From: Thermodesulfobacteriota bacterium
GTDB taxonomy: Bacteria > Desulfobacterota_D > UBA1144 > Nemesobacterales > CSP1-2
DNA: 54,365 nucleotides
NCBI GenBank assembly: GCA_036397855.1
Contig: DASWID010000122.1
Location: forward strand, 1-54,365
Direction: 5' to 3'
The translations under genes were made by a program, and so were the position numbers. This document shows, piece after piece, positions 16,262 to 24,694 of the stretch (position 1 is the stretch's first letter; every line of letters starts with the position of its first letter). Below the pieces are notes generated by a model, which searched no databases, was not told the DNA's origin, and was given only the letters and a program-made list of their open reading frames with translations.

Positions 16262-18130
16262 TTAAAAATTTATCCCGGCTTTTAAAAACACTGTCCTCCC
16301 CGGCAGCGGAAAGTCCAGCGCATCCCGCACGTCCAGGTTATTAAGTAGATTTTTAACTTCGAACGTCAGAAACAGTTTCCACCATTCAGTTGTAGCGCCG
16401 ACATCGAATGTAGTCCTTGCATCCGTGGTTGGTGAGTCGGGAAAAAGAGAAAGAGGAATTTTATCGACGTAGTGTGTTTCCCAAAAAAGTTTTAAGTATC
16501 TATGGGATAACACCATTCTGAGATCAAATTTGTTTCTCGGCCTCCCAGGTAATTGGGCTCCTGTGTCCTCCAGCTCACCGTCTAGAAATGTGTATCCTGC
16601 GAAAAGCTCGATGAAATCGAATGGCCTTACGACTAAACTTGTTTCGATTCCTTGTTCTTTTGCATTACCCACGTTAAGTGGTTCTATCCGTTGTGCGCTG
16701 ATGAATACGAATAGAATCAGGTCATCTATTTTATCTCGAAAGTAGTTGATTTCGAAACCAATCCTCGGGTGTGAAAAAATAAGACCAAAGTCAAAGTCAA
16801 ACGAGGTTTCTGGCTTTAGGTTAGGGTTACCACCAATGAACCCCTCTTCTGGGAAGAAGAGCTCACCAAAACTCGGGGCTCTAAAGGACCTGCCTATATT
16901 CCCTTTCAGGGAAATATAATTGATCGGATTTAAAATTACACCTAACTTTGGTGAAAACCCATCTTCTATCGTACTTGTCTCAGCAGAGGTTTTGTAAAGA
17001 TCGTATCTCACCAAAGGGTTTATTTGTATCAAATCTTCCAAGAGGTTTATCTCGTCGCTCAGGAAAAGACTGTATGTAAACCTATCGGGGTTATCAAAAC
17101 CCTCGTTTCTTAAGACATCTCCTCTGAAGTCAGTAGTGATTGTGACTATCTGGTTGAAGGGGGCATACCACGTGAGCCTCGGATTTGCTCCAAAAGTGAA
17201 AATTTTGCTCAGCGTGTCTATGGGAGGACCAATGGTCGGTTCCGGGTTTTTGAACTTCAGATTATCGAAACGATTGTACAATACCAGATCAAAGTCAATG
17301 TTAGGTCTAACAAACCCCTCTTTTGAAAGATTAACGCTACTGAGGTTCCTGATGTCTTTTTGGTTTGCGTCGGGTTGCTGAAATTCACCGAGTCCCGGAA
17401 CGCCCCTGTCGTCGTAAAAGAATTCATTTAAAAATCTAACTTTCAAGCCATTCAGATCATAATCAACCTTTCCCAAAAAACTCTCAGAGTGGAATTCGTT
17501 ATTTATTCTTTTAACGCTCAGGTCATTTATGGATTTAAATTCGAAATCACCATTGCTTTGGGAGTGCGTATAAGATAGAAAGTATCCAAGATTTCCAATT
17601 TTTTGGGCTCTTGACGCATTTAACAATAGAGTTTCGAATGAACCATAAGTGGCGGATAATGAAGTAAATGGCTTATCGGTTTTCTTCGTGACGATGTTTA
17701 CAACCCCACCGATAGCGTCTGAGCCAGCCAGGGCTGATGCACCGCCCCTTATGACCTCAAATTTATCGACATAATCAACTGGTATTGTAGATAGGTCTAC
17801 TCCTCCCCCAAGCGGGCTGTTCAGTCTTATGCCGTCTAAGAGAATAACCACCTGGTCATTCGAGGAGCCTCTGATGGAGAGTGTTTTAAGTTGTCCGAAT
17901 CCTCCAAAATCCCTGACAACGACTCCGGGAGAAAAAGAAAGGATTTCGGAAGTAGTGTTATACTCACCTCTGAAATCCTCGAGGTCCAGTATAGTTGAGA
18001 ATGCCGAAGGATAGTTTAATGGAGGCTTGACAGGGGCTTCTTCGACAATCACGGGCTCAAGAACCTTCTCTTCCTGTGCGAAGCCCTTTGTAGAAATTAA
18101 GAAGAGAAATAAAAGAACTGCTTTTTTCAT
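16262..18130 (-). CDS. btuB: TonB-dependent outer membrane cobalamin receptor
   Basis: A 622-residue outer-membrane receptor that takes up corrinoids with energy from TonB. A signal peptide (KKAVLLFLFLISTKGFAQ) is followed by a TonB-box-like EPVIVEE. The plug domain (about residues 40-150) has VVRDFGGFGQLKTLSIRGSS, VILLDGIRLN and the DKFEVIRGGASALAGSDAIG motif. The beta-barrel then runs to a C-terminal aromatic residue (KAGINF), as needed for BAM insertion. Size is that of BtuB rather than of larger siderophore receptors. The cobalamin riboswitch immediately upstream makes B12 the likely ligand. Translation appears to be controlled by a ribosome-binding-site hairpin in the leader. Confidence 0.93.
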   Translation of the reverse strand: MKKAVLLFLFLISTKGFAQEEKVLEPVIVEEAPVKPPLNYPSAFSTILDLEDFRGEYNTTSEILSFSPGVVVRDFGGFGQLKTLSIRGSSNDQVVILLDGIRLNSPLGGGVDLSTIPVDYVDKFEVIRGGASALAGSDAIGGVVNIVTKKTDKPFTSLSATYGSFETLLLNASRAQKIGNLGYFLSYTHSQSNGDFEFKSINDLSVKRINNEFHSESFLGKVDYDLNGLKVRFLNEFFYDDRGVPGLGEFQQPDANQKDIRNLSSVNLSKEGFVRPNIDFDLVLYNRFDNLKFKNPEPTIGPPIDTLSKIFTFGANPRLTWYAPFNQIVTITTDFRGDVLRNEGFDNPDRFTYSLFLSDEINLLEDLIQINPLVRYDLYKTSAETSTIEDGFSPKLGVILNPINYISLKGNIGRSFRAPSFGELFFPEEGFIGGNPNLKPETSFDFDFGLIFSHPRIGFEINYFRDKIDDLILFVFISAQRIEPLNVGNAKEQGIETSLVVRPFDFIELFAGYTFLDGELEDTGAQLPGRPRNKFDLRMVLSHRYLKLFWETHYVDKIPLSLFPDSPTTDARTTFDVGATTEWWKLFLTFEVKNLLNNLDVRDALDFPLPGRTVFLKAGINF

Positions 18131-18215
18131 GAAGCCCCCTGCTCTTTTGAATTACAGGCAGGGGATAATTTTAATTTAGAAGTCATTTACTTTTATCCCC
18201 TCGATAAAAAGTAAA
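18131..18215 (-). promoter_or_regulatory. Riboswitch expression platform: competing hairpins over the btuB ribosome-binding site
   Basis: The ribosome-binding site AGCAGGGGG (complement of 18135-18143) lies in a 7-bp stem formed by 18136-18142 and 18158-18164, with a 15-base loop. A competing 9-bp pairing joins 18160-18168 with 18193-18201 (TTATCCCCT with AGGGGATAA) and would free the site. The upstream strand of that pairing is itself part of a third hairpin, 18186-18197 with 18203-18215. The set gives a sequestor, an anti-sequestor and an anti-anti-sequestor, typical of translational control by B12. There is no T run, so transcription termination is unlikely here. Confidence 0.65.
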
Positions 18216-18227
18216 TCAAGGTTTCAG

Positions 18228-18394
18228 AGGCAGGTCTTCTGGCTCGTAGCCATCGAACCGCTTTGCGCCTTCCCAAAATCGATAAATGATTTCAGTGGCA
18301 TTAGATGCAAAGGGTTTTTAGGGCTACTTACAGCAGCGGGGCTGCACCGGATTCTCACCGGATTTCCCTTTTAAGCCTAGCAGGCACCTGAGAA
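18228..18394 (-). ncRNA. Cobalamin (adenosylcobalamin-type) riboswitch
   Basis: In the sense direction the RNA contains, in order: GGTGCCTG near the start, AGGGAAATCCGGTGAGAAT, a GCAGCCCCGCTGCTGTAA core, the B12-box sequence GCCACTG (complement of 18294-18300), GGGAAGGCG, and GAGCCAGAAGACCTGCC at the 3' end. These are the invariant blocks of the class-I cobalamin riboswitch, correctly spaced. It lies between a promoter at 18432-18459 and btuB, and is expected to shut off the B12 uptake genes when cobalamin is plentiful. Confidence 0.96.
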
Positions 18395-18431
18395 TCTTAG
18401 ATTTTAAAGGAACAATTAATTTACAATACAC

Positions 18432-18459
18432 ATGATAGCCTTTGCTGTGACAATGTCAA
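18432..18459 (-). promoter_or_regulatory. Sigma70-type promoter of the B12 uptake operon
   Basis: Read on the minus strand, TTGACA (complement of 18454-18459) is followed after 16 bp by TATCAT (complement of 18432-18437). The predicted start of transcription, near 18425, is about 30 bases before the riboswitch. The whole B12 unit down to btuC could be transcribed from here. Confidence 0.65.
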
Positions 18460-18690
18460 GACAAAGGATATATTCATCCCTTTACCCTTCGACTCTTCGA
18501 TCAAGCTTAGAGCGCTGGACTCAGAGAACATGATGAAAGAAATGGTTGGGGATTTCTTACACTGCACGAGCTTTATAAATAAACCGTCCGTCCTGAGTCC
18601 TGAGTTTATCGAAGGATCGAAGGACGGATATTTTACACTGAACACAAATTGTTTACCCTTCGACACGCTCAGGGTGACCGGCACGGATGG
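18440..18690. repeat. CTTCGAC-type dispersed repeat fragments
   Basis: Pieces such as CCCTTCGACACGCTCAGGGT (18658-18677), CCCTTCGACTCTTCGATC (18485-18502) and a CTGAGTTTATCGAAGGATCG segment belong to the widespread intergenic repeat based on CCTTCGACAAGCTCAGG. Opposite orientations can fold together. An 87-codon minus-strand frame here is made of these repeats and is not a gene. Further relatives occur near 20845-20890 and 21137-21160. Confidence 0.6.
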
Positions 18691-18766
18691 TGCCTCCTAA
18701 TTCTAAATTGTAGCCTACGGAGATGGGAAACCCCTCCTGTCGTGTGAATATTAACCGTAAGTACAA

Positions 18767-19792
18767 TCAGCCAAAGGCCGGGATGACCTCTTTGCCGAAC
18801 AACTCAATGCATTTTGAAATCGTTTCGTGATTTGCCTGTGGGAATACCATTCGAGAGGCAAAGTAGTTAATTCCTAATTCATCTTTATAGCGATTAATCT
18901 CATTGATACATTGCTCAGGAGTTCCGATTATAAATCTGTCTTCTGAAAGGTGCTTAAACAAAGGGTCATCAAGCCCTGTGAGTTGCTTCCCTCGTACGTA
19001 CATCTTTACACCTAAGGTGAAATAGTATTTATACATATCAATAATGTATTTGTTACCGCCCTGTTTAGCTTTTTCACTGTCAGGGTGTACATAAGTTTCT
19101 CTAATTAAAATATGTTCTATATTATCTGAATTCTTATGTGCTTCTCTAGCTCCTTCATTGTAGAAGTTCAATGTATCTCTGACCATCTGCATCGTTCTTC
19201 CTGGACCGATAAGGAGAGGGCAACCCATTCTCCCGGCCCTCTTGATTCCCGGCTTTTCGAATGCCCCGATGTAAATTGGGATATGGGGTTTTTGGATGGG
19301 TTTTGGAGTCACATTGAGATTGCTATATTCATATCGCTTTCCTTTAAAGGAGAAATTCTCTTCAGTCCATGCTTTAACTATTACATCTATTCCCTCTTCC
19401 ATTCTTGACGGTCTTTGCTTCATTGGGATGCAAAATCCATCGAATTCTTCTTTCCTGTAGCCCAAAACGACGCCTAGATTAAATCTTCCATTTGAGATGT
19501 TATCAACAAGGGCAGCGTCCTCGGCTACCCTTATTGGATTGTGAAGTGGGAGGATAACTCCGGCTGAACCGATTCTTATACGACTTGTAACGGCGGCCAT
19601 TGCTGACGCGACAATGGGGGGATAAGGACAGTAGCCGTCAGGGAGAAAGTGATGTTCTGAAATCCACGCCGAGTCAAAGTTTACCTCTTCAGCAAGTCTA
19701 ACCTGTTCAAGAGTCTGTTTATAAAGCTCTGACTGAGAAACGGGATTGTCTTTATGCGACTGCATGGTGAAGAGCCCTATGCCAAATTTCAT
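18767..19792 (-). CDS. LLM-class flavin-dependent oxidoreductase
   Basis: A 341-residue luciferase-like monooxygenase (TIM barrel using FMNH2 or F420H2). The N-terminus MKFGIGLFTMQ, the SAWISEHHFLPDGYCPYPPIVASA motif, IRIGSAGVILPLHNPIRVAEDAALVDNISNGRFNLGVVLGY in order, and a C-terminal IGTPEQCINEINRYKDELGIN segment are diagnostic. A clear GGAGG ribosome-binding site lies 7 bases before the ATG. The substrate cannot be read. It stands 55 bp upstream of nothing on its own strand except the NmrA-like gene, which is transcribed towards it, so these two may form a small redox unit. Confidence 0.87.
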   Translation of the reverse strand: MKFGIGLFTMQSHKDNPVSQSELYKQTLEQVRLAEEVNFDSAWISEHHFLPDGYCPYPPIVASAMAAVTSRIRIGSAGVILPLHNPIRVAEDAALVDNISNGRFNLGVVLGYRKEEFDGFCIPMKQRPSRMEEGIDVIVKAWTEENFSFKGKRYEYSNLNVTPKPIQKPHIPIYIGAFEKPGIKRAGRMGCPLLIGPGRTMQMVRDTLNFYNEGAREAHKNSDNIEHILIRETYVHPDSEKAKQGGNKYIIDMYKYYFTLGVKMYVRGKQLTGLDDPLFKHLSEDRFIIGTPEQCINEINRYKDELGINYFASRMVFPQANHETISKCIELFGKEVIPAFG

Positions 19793-19847
19793 TATGAATC
19801 CTCCGTGTCATTAATTGGTTTTCAATTATAACACGTGAGGAGATTAG

Positions 19848-20744
19848 TTAACCCGAAGAACTACGATAGTAGATTCTGGCAAAGGTTTTAGCGAACTCTT
19901 CAAAGCTTGTAGGAGTGGAATTATCAACGGTTCTTGGGTTATCCTTTCCTAATATACCTTCATTTATAGATTTTGTAATTTCCAAAATCAGTCCACTCAC
20001 GTTACTGCTCATCCCCGAGGCAATCAAACCTTTTTCAAGGTCGTCATATGAAAGTTGAACATATCTGAGTTCTGGAATATTTATTTCTTTTGCGATAATC
20101 TCCGTCGCCTCTATGAATGATAGATCTCTCTCGCCTCTTAGTTCCTTAAATGTTTTTCCGGAAAAATCACGGTTCAAAAGTCGCATGGTTGCTTCGTTAG
20201 CTATATCCTTTGTCGCAACCATAGGGAATTCGACTGAACCGATAAAGCCCGTTGCGATAATTCCTCTTTTTCTGATCATCTCGATGTATCGAAAGAAGTT
20301 GTCCATGAAGTATGCAGGTCGTAAATGGAGGATGTTAATTCCATAAAGCTTATTAAGCCTTTGTTCCTGATCATATAAACCCCTGACTGGCCCGTTTTTA
20401 TCGGGTCTGTATGCGCTTAAGCTGCTTAGATTTGCAACGTACTTGACGCCAGAATCTCGAATGGCTTCCGCGACGCGCTCTCCAATTTTATTGTCTTGAG
20501 CTCGTAAGTCATTTACAGAGTTATCACGGGGGATCATAACATATACAGCCTTTGCTCCAGTAAACGAAGCTGTCAAAAAATCTGGATCTGATGCATCGCC
20601 AATAAAAGCATCGGCTCCCCTATCTATGAATGTTTGCAGCCTGTCTCTCGACCTGCCAAGCACCCTTACACTTTCCTTATGATCCAGGAGGTTCTTGGTT
20701 ATTTTGCTGCCTGTATTTCCTGATGCTCCCATAATGGCAAACAT
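19848..20744 (-). CDS. NmrA/SDR-a5-like NAD(P)-binding protein
   Basis: A 298-residue atypical short-chain dehydrogenase fold. The N-terminal dinucleotide-binding motif is GASGNTG (residues 6-12), followed by VRVLGRSRDRL and GDASDPDFLTASFTGAKAVYVMIP. No YxxxK catalytic pair is obvious, which is typical of NmrA-like and quinone-reductase-like (QorB, YtfG) members that sense or use NADPH. The 565-bp region upstream is non-coding. It precedes the LLM oxidoreductase on the same strand with a 55-bp gap. Confidence 0.82.
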   Translation of the reverse strand: MFAIMGASGNTGSKITKNLLDHKESVRVLGRSRDRLQTFIDRGADAFIGDASDPDFLTASFTGAKAVYVMIPRDNSVNDLRAQDNKIGERVAEAIRDSGVKYVANLSSLSAYRPDKNGPVRGLYDQEQRLNKLYGINILHLRPAYFMDNFFRYIEMIRKRGIIATGFIGSVEFPMVATKDIANEATMRLLNRDFSGKTFKELRGERDLSFIEATEIIAKEINIPELRYVQLSYDDLEKGLIASGMSSNVSGLILEITKSINEGILGKDNPRTVDNSTPTSFEEFAKTFARIYYRSSSG

Positions 20745-21309
20745 GATAATTCAAGCTAGTATAACATTGATCTCAATGGCTTCCCCAACGTGCTCACCAC
20801 TGGATTATTTGAAATTGCATATTTTCTAATCGAGTACGTCACGAATCCCCTCGACAAAGCCTGTCGTGAGCCCTGTCGAACGGCTCGGAACAGGCTTGCT
20901 AGTGAATTTATATTATCAGGTATGCATCGGGACATAAGATTTCTTAGGGAATCCTTATATATTCGTATGAGCATGGAACAGGCTAAGTGTCATTCCCAGA
21001 TGTTTTGAGTGGGAATCCAGATCATGTTCCTGGGTGCTCTAAGATAACAATGACATCCATTATATTTACTTAAAGCGAATGTCATAAATACACTAGGAAA
21101 ATGAGATTTAGTTGAGCGACAGATTTGCACAACCACCCTTCGACCCTGCTCAGGATGATCGGATTATCTTAACCTGTTAACCGACGGATAGCCGATATTT
21201 TCGAATCTCTGATAATAATTATCTGAGTCCTTTTCTATGAACTTAGGGTATTTTCATCCTGCGCTTATTTTGTTTATAATGACATTATCAATCTATCAAG
21301 AGGTGATAA
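20745..21309. other. Intergenic region with dispersed repeats and divergent promoters
   Basis: 565 bp between the divergent NmrA-like and LLM genes. It holds CTCGACAAAGCCTGTCG / CCCTGTCGAACGGCTCGG palindromic repeats (20845-20890). An eroded GTCATTCCC ... GGGAATCCAG ... AATGACA repeat of a widely scattered proteobacterial type lies at 20989-21055, and one more CTTCGACCCTGCTCAGGATGA copy at 21137-21160. Overlapping 72-codon frames on both strands here are repeat artefacts. No RNA gene was seen. Confidence 0.55.
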
Positions 21310-22365
21310 ATGGGTAAAGAGATAAAATTCGGACTTTCTGCCCCTATGCCAGGGGCCGATCTAAATGGACTTCTGGAATTTTCTAAGAAGGTTGATGGGC
21401 TTGGCTTTGATAGTATCTGGTATCCGGATCACGTTGTCTTCGTCTCACCCACAGAGGCACATGAGGCATGGACTGTAGCAACGGCTGCGGCGGGAATGAC
21501 AAGCAACATCACGCTTGGAACAGTCTCTGATCCGCACAGAATGCATCCAGCTGTGTTTGCACAAAGACTTGCGACGATCGACCATCTTTCAAAAGGAAGG
21601 GTTTCTCTGTGTATGGGCGTTGGTGAGTCCATGAACCTGGATGCCTATGGAATAAAATGGAATAAGCCTCTATCTAGACTGAGGGAATCAATGGAGATAA
21701 TGAGGAAGCTTTGGCAGGAAGAGGGGCACATAGATTACAATGGGGAATTTTATAACCTTAAGAGTGCATTTCTTCAGGTGAAACCCTACAAAAGAAAACT
21801 AATCCCAATGTATATGGCTACTCATACCCCAAAGGGTCTCGAGTTTACCGGACAGATGGCTGATGGGTGGCTTCCAATAGATCTTACTCCTAGCCTTTAT
21901 TCTGGATATTTGAGTCAAATCAAGGAAAATGCGGAAAATGCAAATCGATCCTTGGATAATTTTGATGCTTGCTTATGGAGCTTTACGTCGCTTGGAAAGG
22001 ACGTTGATGACGCTTATAAGACACTAGAGCCCTTCAAGTACGTATTAATCATGCAGGACCAGTTAAAGAAGGCCGGCTACGACATTGAAATCCCTGAGGA
22101 GTATCGTGGCTTAAATTACTTTAATGTTGTTCCTCAGGATGAAGCAGGGAGACAGAAGTTCAGAGAAATAGGTAAATTCTTTCCACGGGAGGCGGTATTG
22201 GATTTTACAATCACAGGTTCAAAGAAGGATTGCATTCAGAAGATAGAGAAGTTTATCGATAGTGGCGTTAACCATTTTGTATTATTCTACAGATTTAGTC
22301 CTGACCCCGAGGTAACTCTTAATACATATGCTAAAGAAATAATCCCCTATTTTAAAGAGAAATAG
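21310..22365 (+). CDS. LLM-class oxidoreductase, probably F420-dependent
   Basis: A 351-residue TIM-barrel protein: IKFGLSAPMPGADLNGLLEFS, the FDSIWYPDHV motif, TSNITLGTVSDPHRMHPAVFAQRLATIDHLSKGRVSLCMGVGE in order, and a C-terminal TGSKKDCIQKIEKFIDSGVNHFVLF motif. The pattern matches the methylene-tetrahydromethanopterin reductase/F420 subfamily of luciferase-like proteins. It differs clearly from the LLM protein at 18767, so they are not a recent duplication. RBS AGAGGTG lies 6 bases before the ATG. The CBS gene follows after 3 bp. The substrate is unknown. Confidence 0.85.
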   Translation: MGKEIKFGLSAPMPGADLNGLLEFSKKVDGLGFDSIWYPDHVVFVSPTEAHEAWTVATAAAGMTSNITLGTVSDPHRMHPAVFAQRLATIDHLSKGRVSLCMGVGESMNLDAYGIKWNKPLSRLRESMEIMRKLWQEEGHIDYNGEFYNLKSAFLQVKPYKRKLIPMYMATHTPKGLEFTGQMADGWLPIDLTPSLYSGYLSQIKENAENANRSLDNFDACLWSFTSLGKDVDDAYKTLEPFKYVLIMQDQLKKAGYDIEIPEEYRGLNYFNVVPQDEAGRQKFREIGKFFPREAVLDFTITGSKKDCIQKIEKFIDSGVNHFVLFYRFSPDPEVTLNTYAKEIIPYFKEK

Positions 22366-22368
22366 TAT

Positions 22369-22758
22369 ATGCACATAAGAAAAATTAAAAAAAAGAGGGT
22401 TATCACTGCAAATCCTAATGATTCTGTCGTAAAAGCAGCCAAGCTTATGGACAAAAATGGAGTAGGGTGCGTTGTGGTGGTAATGAATAAAAAGCCAGTC
22501 GGGATTTTAACTGATAGGGACATAGCAGTGCGAGTTGTCGCTAGGAAAGCAGATCTAAATAGGACAAAAGTAAAGGATGTTATGACAGCTAGCATTATTA
22601 CCGGGGAGGATAGTCAAAGGGCTGCTGACCTTGTAAAAGTAATGCAAGATCACGGTATTAGGAGGGTTCCAACCGTTAATAAAAAGGGTGAACTGACGGG
22701 AATTATAACACTCGATGATATCCTCTATATGATTGGAATGAGGTTAAGTTACACTTAA
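22369..22758 (+). CDS. Two-CBS-domain protein
   Basis: A 129-residue stand-alone Bateman module with CBS domains at about 8-57 (VITANPNDSVVKAAKLMDKNGVGCVVVV) and 70-121 (SIITGEDSQRAADLVKVMQDHGIRRVPTV). Such modules bind adenine nucleotides and report energy status. The 3-bp spacing after the F420/LLM-type gene implies co-translation. Regulation of that enzyme is possible but is inference. The last codons form half of a hairpin that may act as a terminator. Confidence 0.88.
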   Translation: MHIRKIKKKRVITANPNDSVVKAAKLMDKNGVGCVVVVMNKKPVGILTDRDIAVRVVARKADLNRTKVKDVMTASIITGEDSQRAADLVKVMQDHGIRRVPTVNKKGELTGIITLDDILYMIGMRLSYT

Positions 22759-22760
22759 CC
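22742..22760. terminator. Hairpin at the junction of two convergent genes
   Basis: GGTTAAGT (22742-22749), a 3-base loop, and ACTTAACC (22753-22760) form a perfect 8-bp stem that overlaps the CBS stop codon, 10 bp before the end of the converging oligopeptide-binding gene. The following sequence is T-rich but interrupted. A bidirectional terminator is likely by position. Confidence 0.4.
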
Positions 22761-22769
22761 AATTCCTTG

Positions 22770-24377
22770 TTATTCAGTTTTCTTGTTATGGTCGACGAAG
22801 TGCACCTTATTAAAAAGAATGATCCCAAGGGGATTCGGTTTAAGACCAGCAACGTAGGGTTTAGCCATGCTCTGCTGAATTGAGATTAGGAAGGGAGCAA
22901 TTGGCACGTCCTCTTCGGTAAGAATTTCTTGAGCTTTATCATAAAGCGCTTTTCTTTTTTGAACGTCTGTTTCTTGTGCAGCCTTTTCCACTAGTTCGTC
23001 GTATTTATGATTGCACCATTGTGTTCTATTATTTCCACTGTTGCACTCAAAAAGATTCATAAAATTATGTGGGTCTGGGAAATCTGCACCCCATCCGGCC
23101 CTGTGTATTTCTGGCGGATCAGTATTAATTGTGCTTAAATAGACCTTCCATTCCTGATTTGAGAGTTCCACATCGACACCGAGGTGTTTTTTCCACATGC
23201 TCTGAAGGGCTTCGGCTATAATTCGATTGTTGGTTACATCCGGATATAGGAAGGTAACTTTAGGGAATCCCTTACCATCCGGATAGCCAGCTTGCGACAA
23301 CCACGCTTTTGCCTGATCTGGATTGAACTTTATACCGATGTTTGGGGCATAGCCAAGCATTCCCTTTGGTATCCAGGACGTTGCTGGAATCCCCGCACCC
23401 TGTATGAGATTGACTATACTGCCTCTATCTATTGCGGCTGAGAAGGCTTTTCTCACCAGTGGATTATCGAAGGGGGGTTTCTTGGCATTGAATGCTATGT
23501 AGTTTCCTCGAAACTGAAGTTGTGTCGAAAAATCAGGCAAAAGTCTTAACCTCGGGATCTCGAGAACCGGAATGCCACTTCCGTCAACGTAATCCAGCTC
23601 CCCGCTTTCATAAAGGGCGAGCGCCGACGTTGGGTTTTCATTCATTATCATATTTACAAATTCAACCGTTGATTTTTCTCCCCAGTATCTCGGGTTTCTT
23701 GTAAGCAAAATCGCATCATGATGACGCCAAGAAGAAAGTGAGTAAGGACCGAGTGTTAAAATATTTTCAGGTTCGGTCCACTTCAAACCATACCTTTCAA
23801 CGACATCTTTTCTCATTGGAAAGGTAGACATAAAGGTTAAAAGACTGGGGAAATAAGCTGCCGCGTGCTTTAGCTTAACCACAAGAATATTGTCGTTGAT
23901 TGCCTTGACGCCGACTTTTTCCAGATTGGCTAGCTTACCGGTGTTAACTTCCTCTGCATTTTCAATATCATAAAGAAAGTATGCATAATCTCCTGCCGTC
24001 TTTGGATCAAGAATTCTTTTCCATGAATATTCAAAGTCCCCAGCTTTTAGTGGTTTCCCATCGGACCAAAATACGTTTTTTCTGATATAGAAAGTATATG
24101 TTTTTCCGTCATCACTTACCTCCCATCCTTCCGCCAGAGCCGGTTCTGGCTTATAATCGTCTCCAAACCTCGTTAGCCCTTCCATTATATTATTTAGTAT
24201 TAAATAAGAAGTGCTGTCTGTAGCCAAAGACCAGTCAAGCGACGGCGGTTCCGTACCGATGTTAATTCTTAACGTGTCTTTCTCGGAAATATCCCCAGAC
24301 GAAGAATTATTAGGGTCGCCTTTGCATCCTATCAGAAGAAGAAAAACTAAAAGAGTAAAAATGATATTTTTTTGCAT
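22770..24377 (-). CDS. oppA: Oligopeptide ABC transporter substrate-binding lipoprotein
   Basis: A 535-residue class II solute-binding protein of the OppA/DppA/MppA family. The signal peptide ends in a lipobox LLLIGC near residue 18, so the protein is lipid-anchored. Family motifs include TLRINIGTEPPSLDWSLATD, YTFYIRKNVFWSDGKPLKAGDFEYSW, and LVRKAFSAAIDR. The closest named type by motif is periplasmic oligopeptide-binding OppA. No permease or ATPase genes are adjacent, so it is an orphan component in this window. Confidence 0.88.
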   Translation of the reverse strand: MQKNIIFTLLVFLLLIGCKGDPNNSSSGDISEKDTLRINIGTEPPSLDWSLATDSTSYLILNNIMEGLTRFGDDYKPEPALAEGWEVSDDGKTYTFYIRKNVFWSDGKPLKAGDFEYSWKRILDPKTAGDYAYFLYDIENAEEVNTGKLANLEKVGVKAINDNILVVKLKHAAAYFPSLLTFMSTFPMRKDVVERYGLKWTEPENILTLGPYSLSSWRHHDAILLTRNPRYWGEKSTVEFVNMIMNENPTSALALYESGELDYVDGSGIPVLEIPRLRLLPDFSTQLQFRGNYIAFNAKKPPFDNPLVRKAFSAAIDRGSIVNLIQGAGIPATSWIPKGMLGYAPNIGIKFNPDQAKAWLSQAGYPDGKGFPKVTFLYPDVTNNRIIAEALQSMWKKHLGVDVELSNQEWKVYLSTINTDPPEIHRAGWGADFPDPHNFMNLFECNSGNNRTQWCNHKYDELVEKAAQETDVQKRKALYDKAQEILTEEDVPIAPFLISIQQSMAKPYVAGLKPNPLGIILFNKVHFVDHNKKTE

Positions 24378-24694
24378 TTTTTTATTTTATATTAGAATAT
24401 GAATAATTTATTGTCTGATGGAAAGTTGCGATAAGTCTAAAGCAATGGGTTTCAGATTTATTTTCAAAGACTGCAATTTTAATTGGACTCTCCGATTAAG
24501 AAACTTTATCGATAGAACAAAAATCTTAATGTACTCGACGACTAATAGCAACAATTGTTCATGATTAATTTTAACTATAACTGGTCGAGGTTCGATACAT
24601 CGGAGTAATTGATATACTCCCACCGAAAATTGAAGTATCGCTCCCAGCCTTTTTTAAGAATGAATTAGGGGAATTTATTAAGCACGATTTCGAA
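24378..24694. other. Divergent promoter region between oppA-like gene and ilvA
   Basis: 317 bp of AT-rich sequence between two divergently transcribed genes. Promoters for both are expected here. I see no strong hairpin, leader peptide or attenuator, which would have been expected if ilvA were controlled by branched-chain attenuation. No gene is supported. Confidence 0.4.

Noticed and set aside
18421-18684. 87-codon minus-strand frame upstream of the riboswitch
   Set aside because: It is composed of CTTCGAC-type dispersed repeats and contains the B12 promoter hexamers; the peptide (VTLSVSKG...) is a known artefact of such repeats.
20756-21008. Mirror-image 72-codon frames on both strands
   Set aside because: Both arise from the palindromic CCTGTCG repeat; neither has coding signals.
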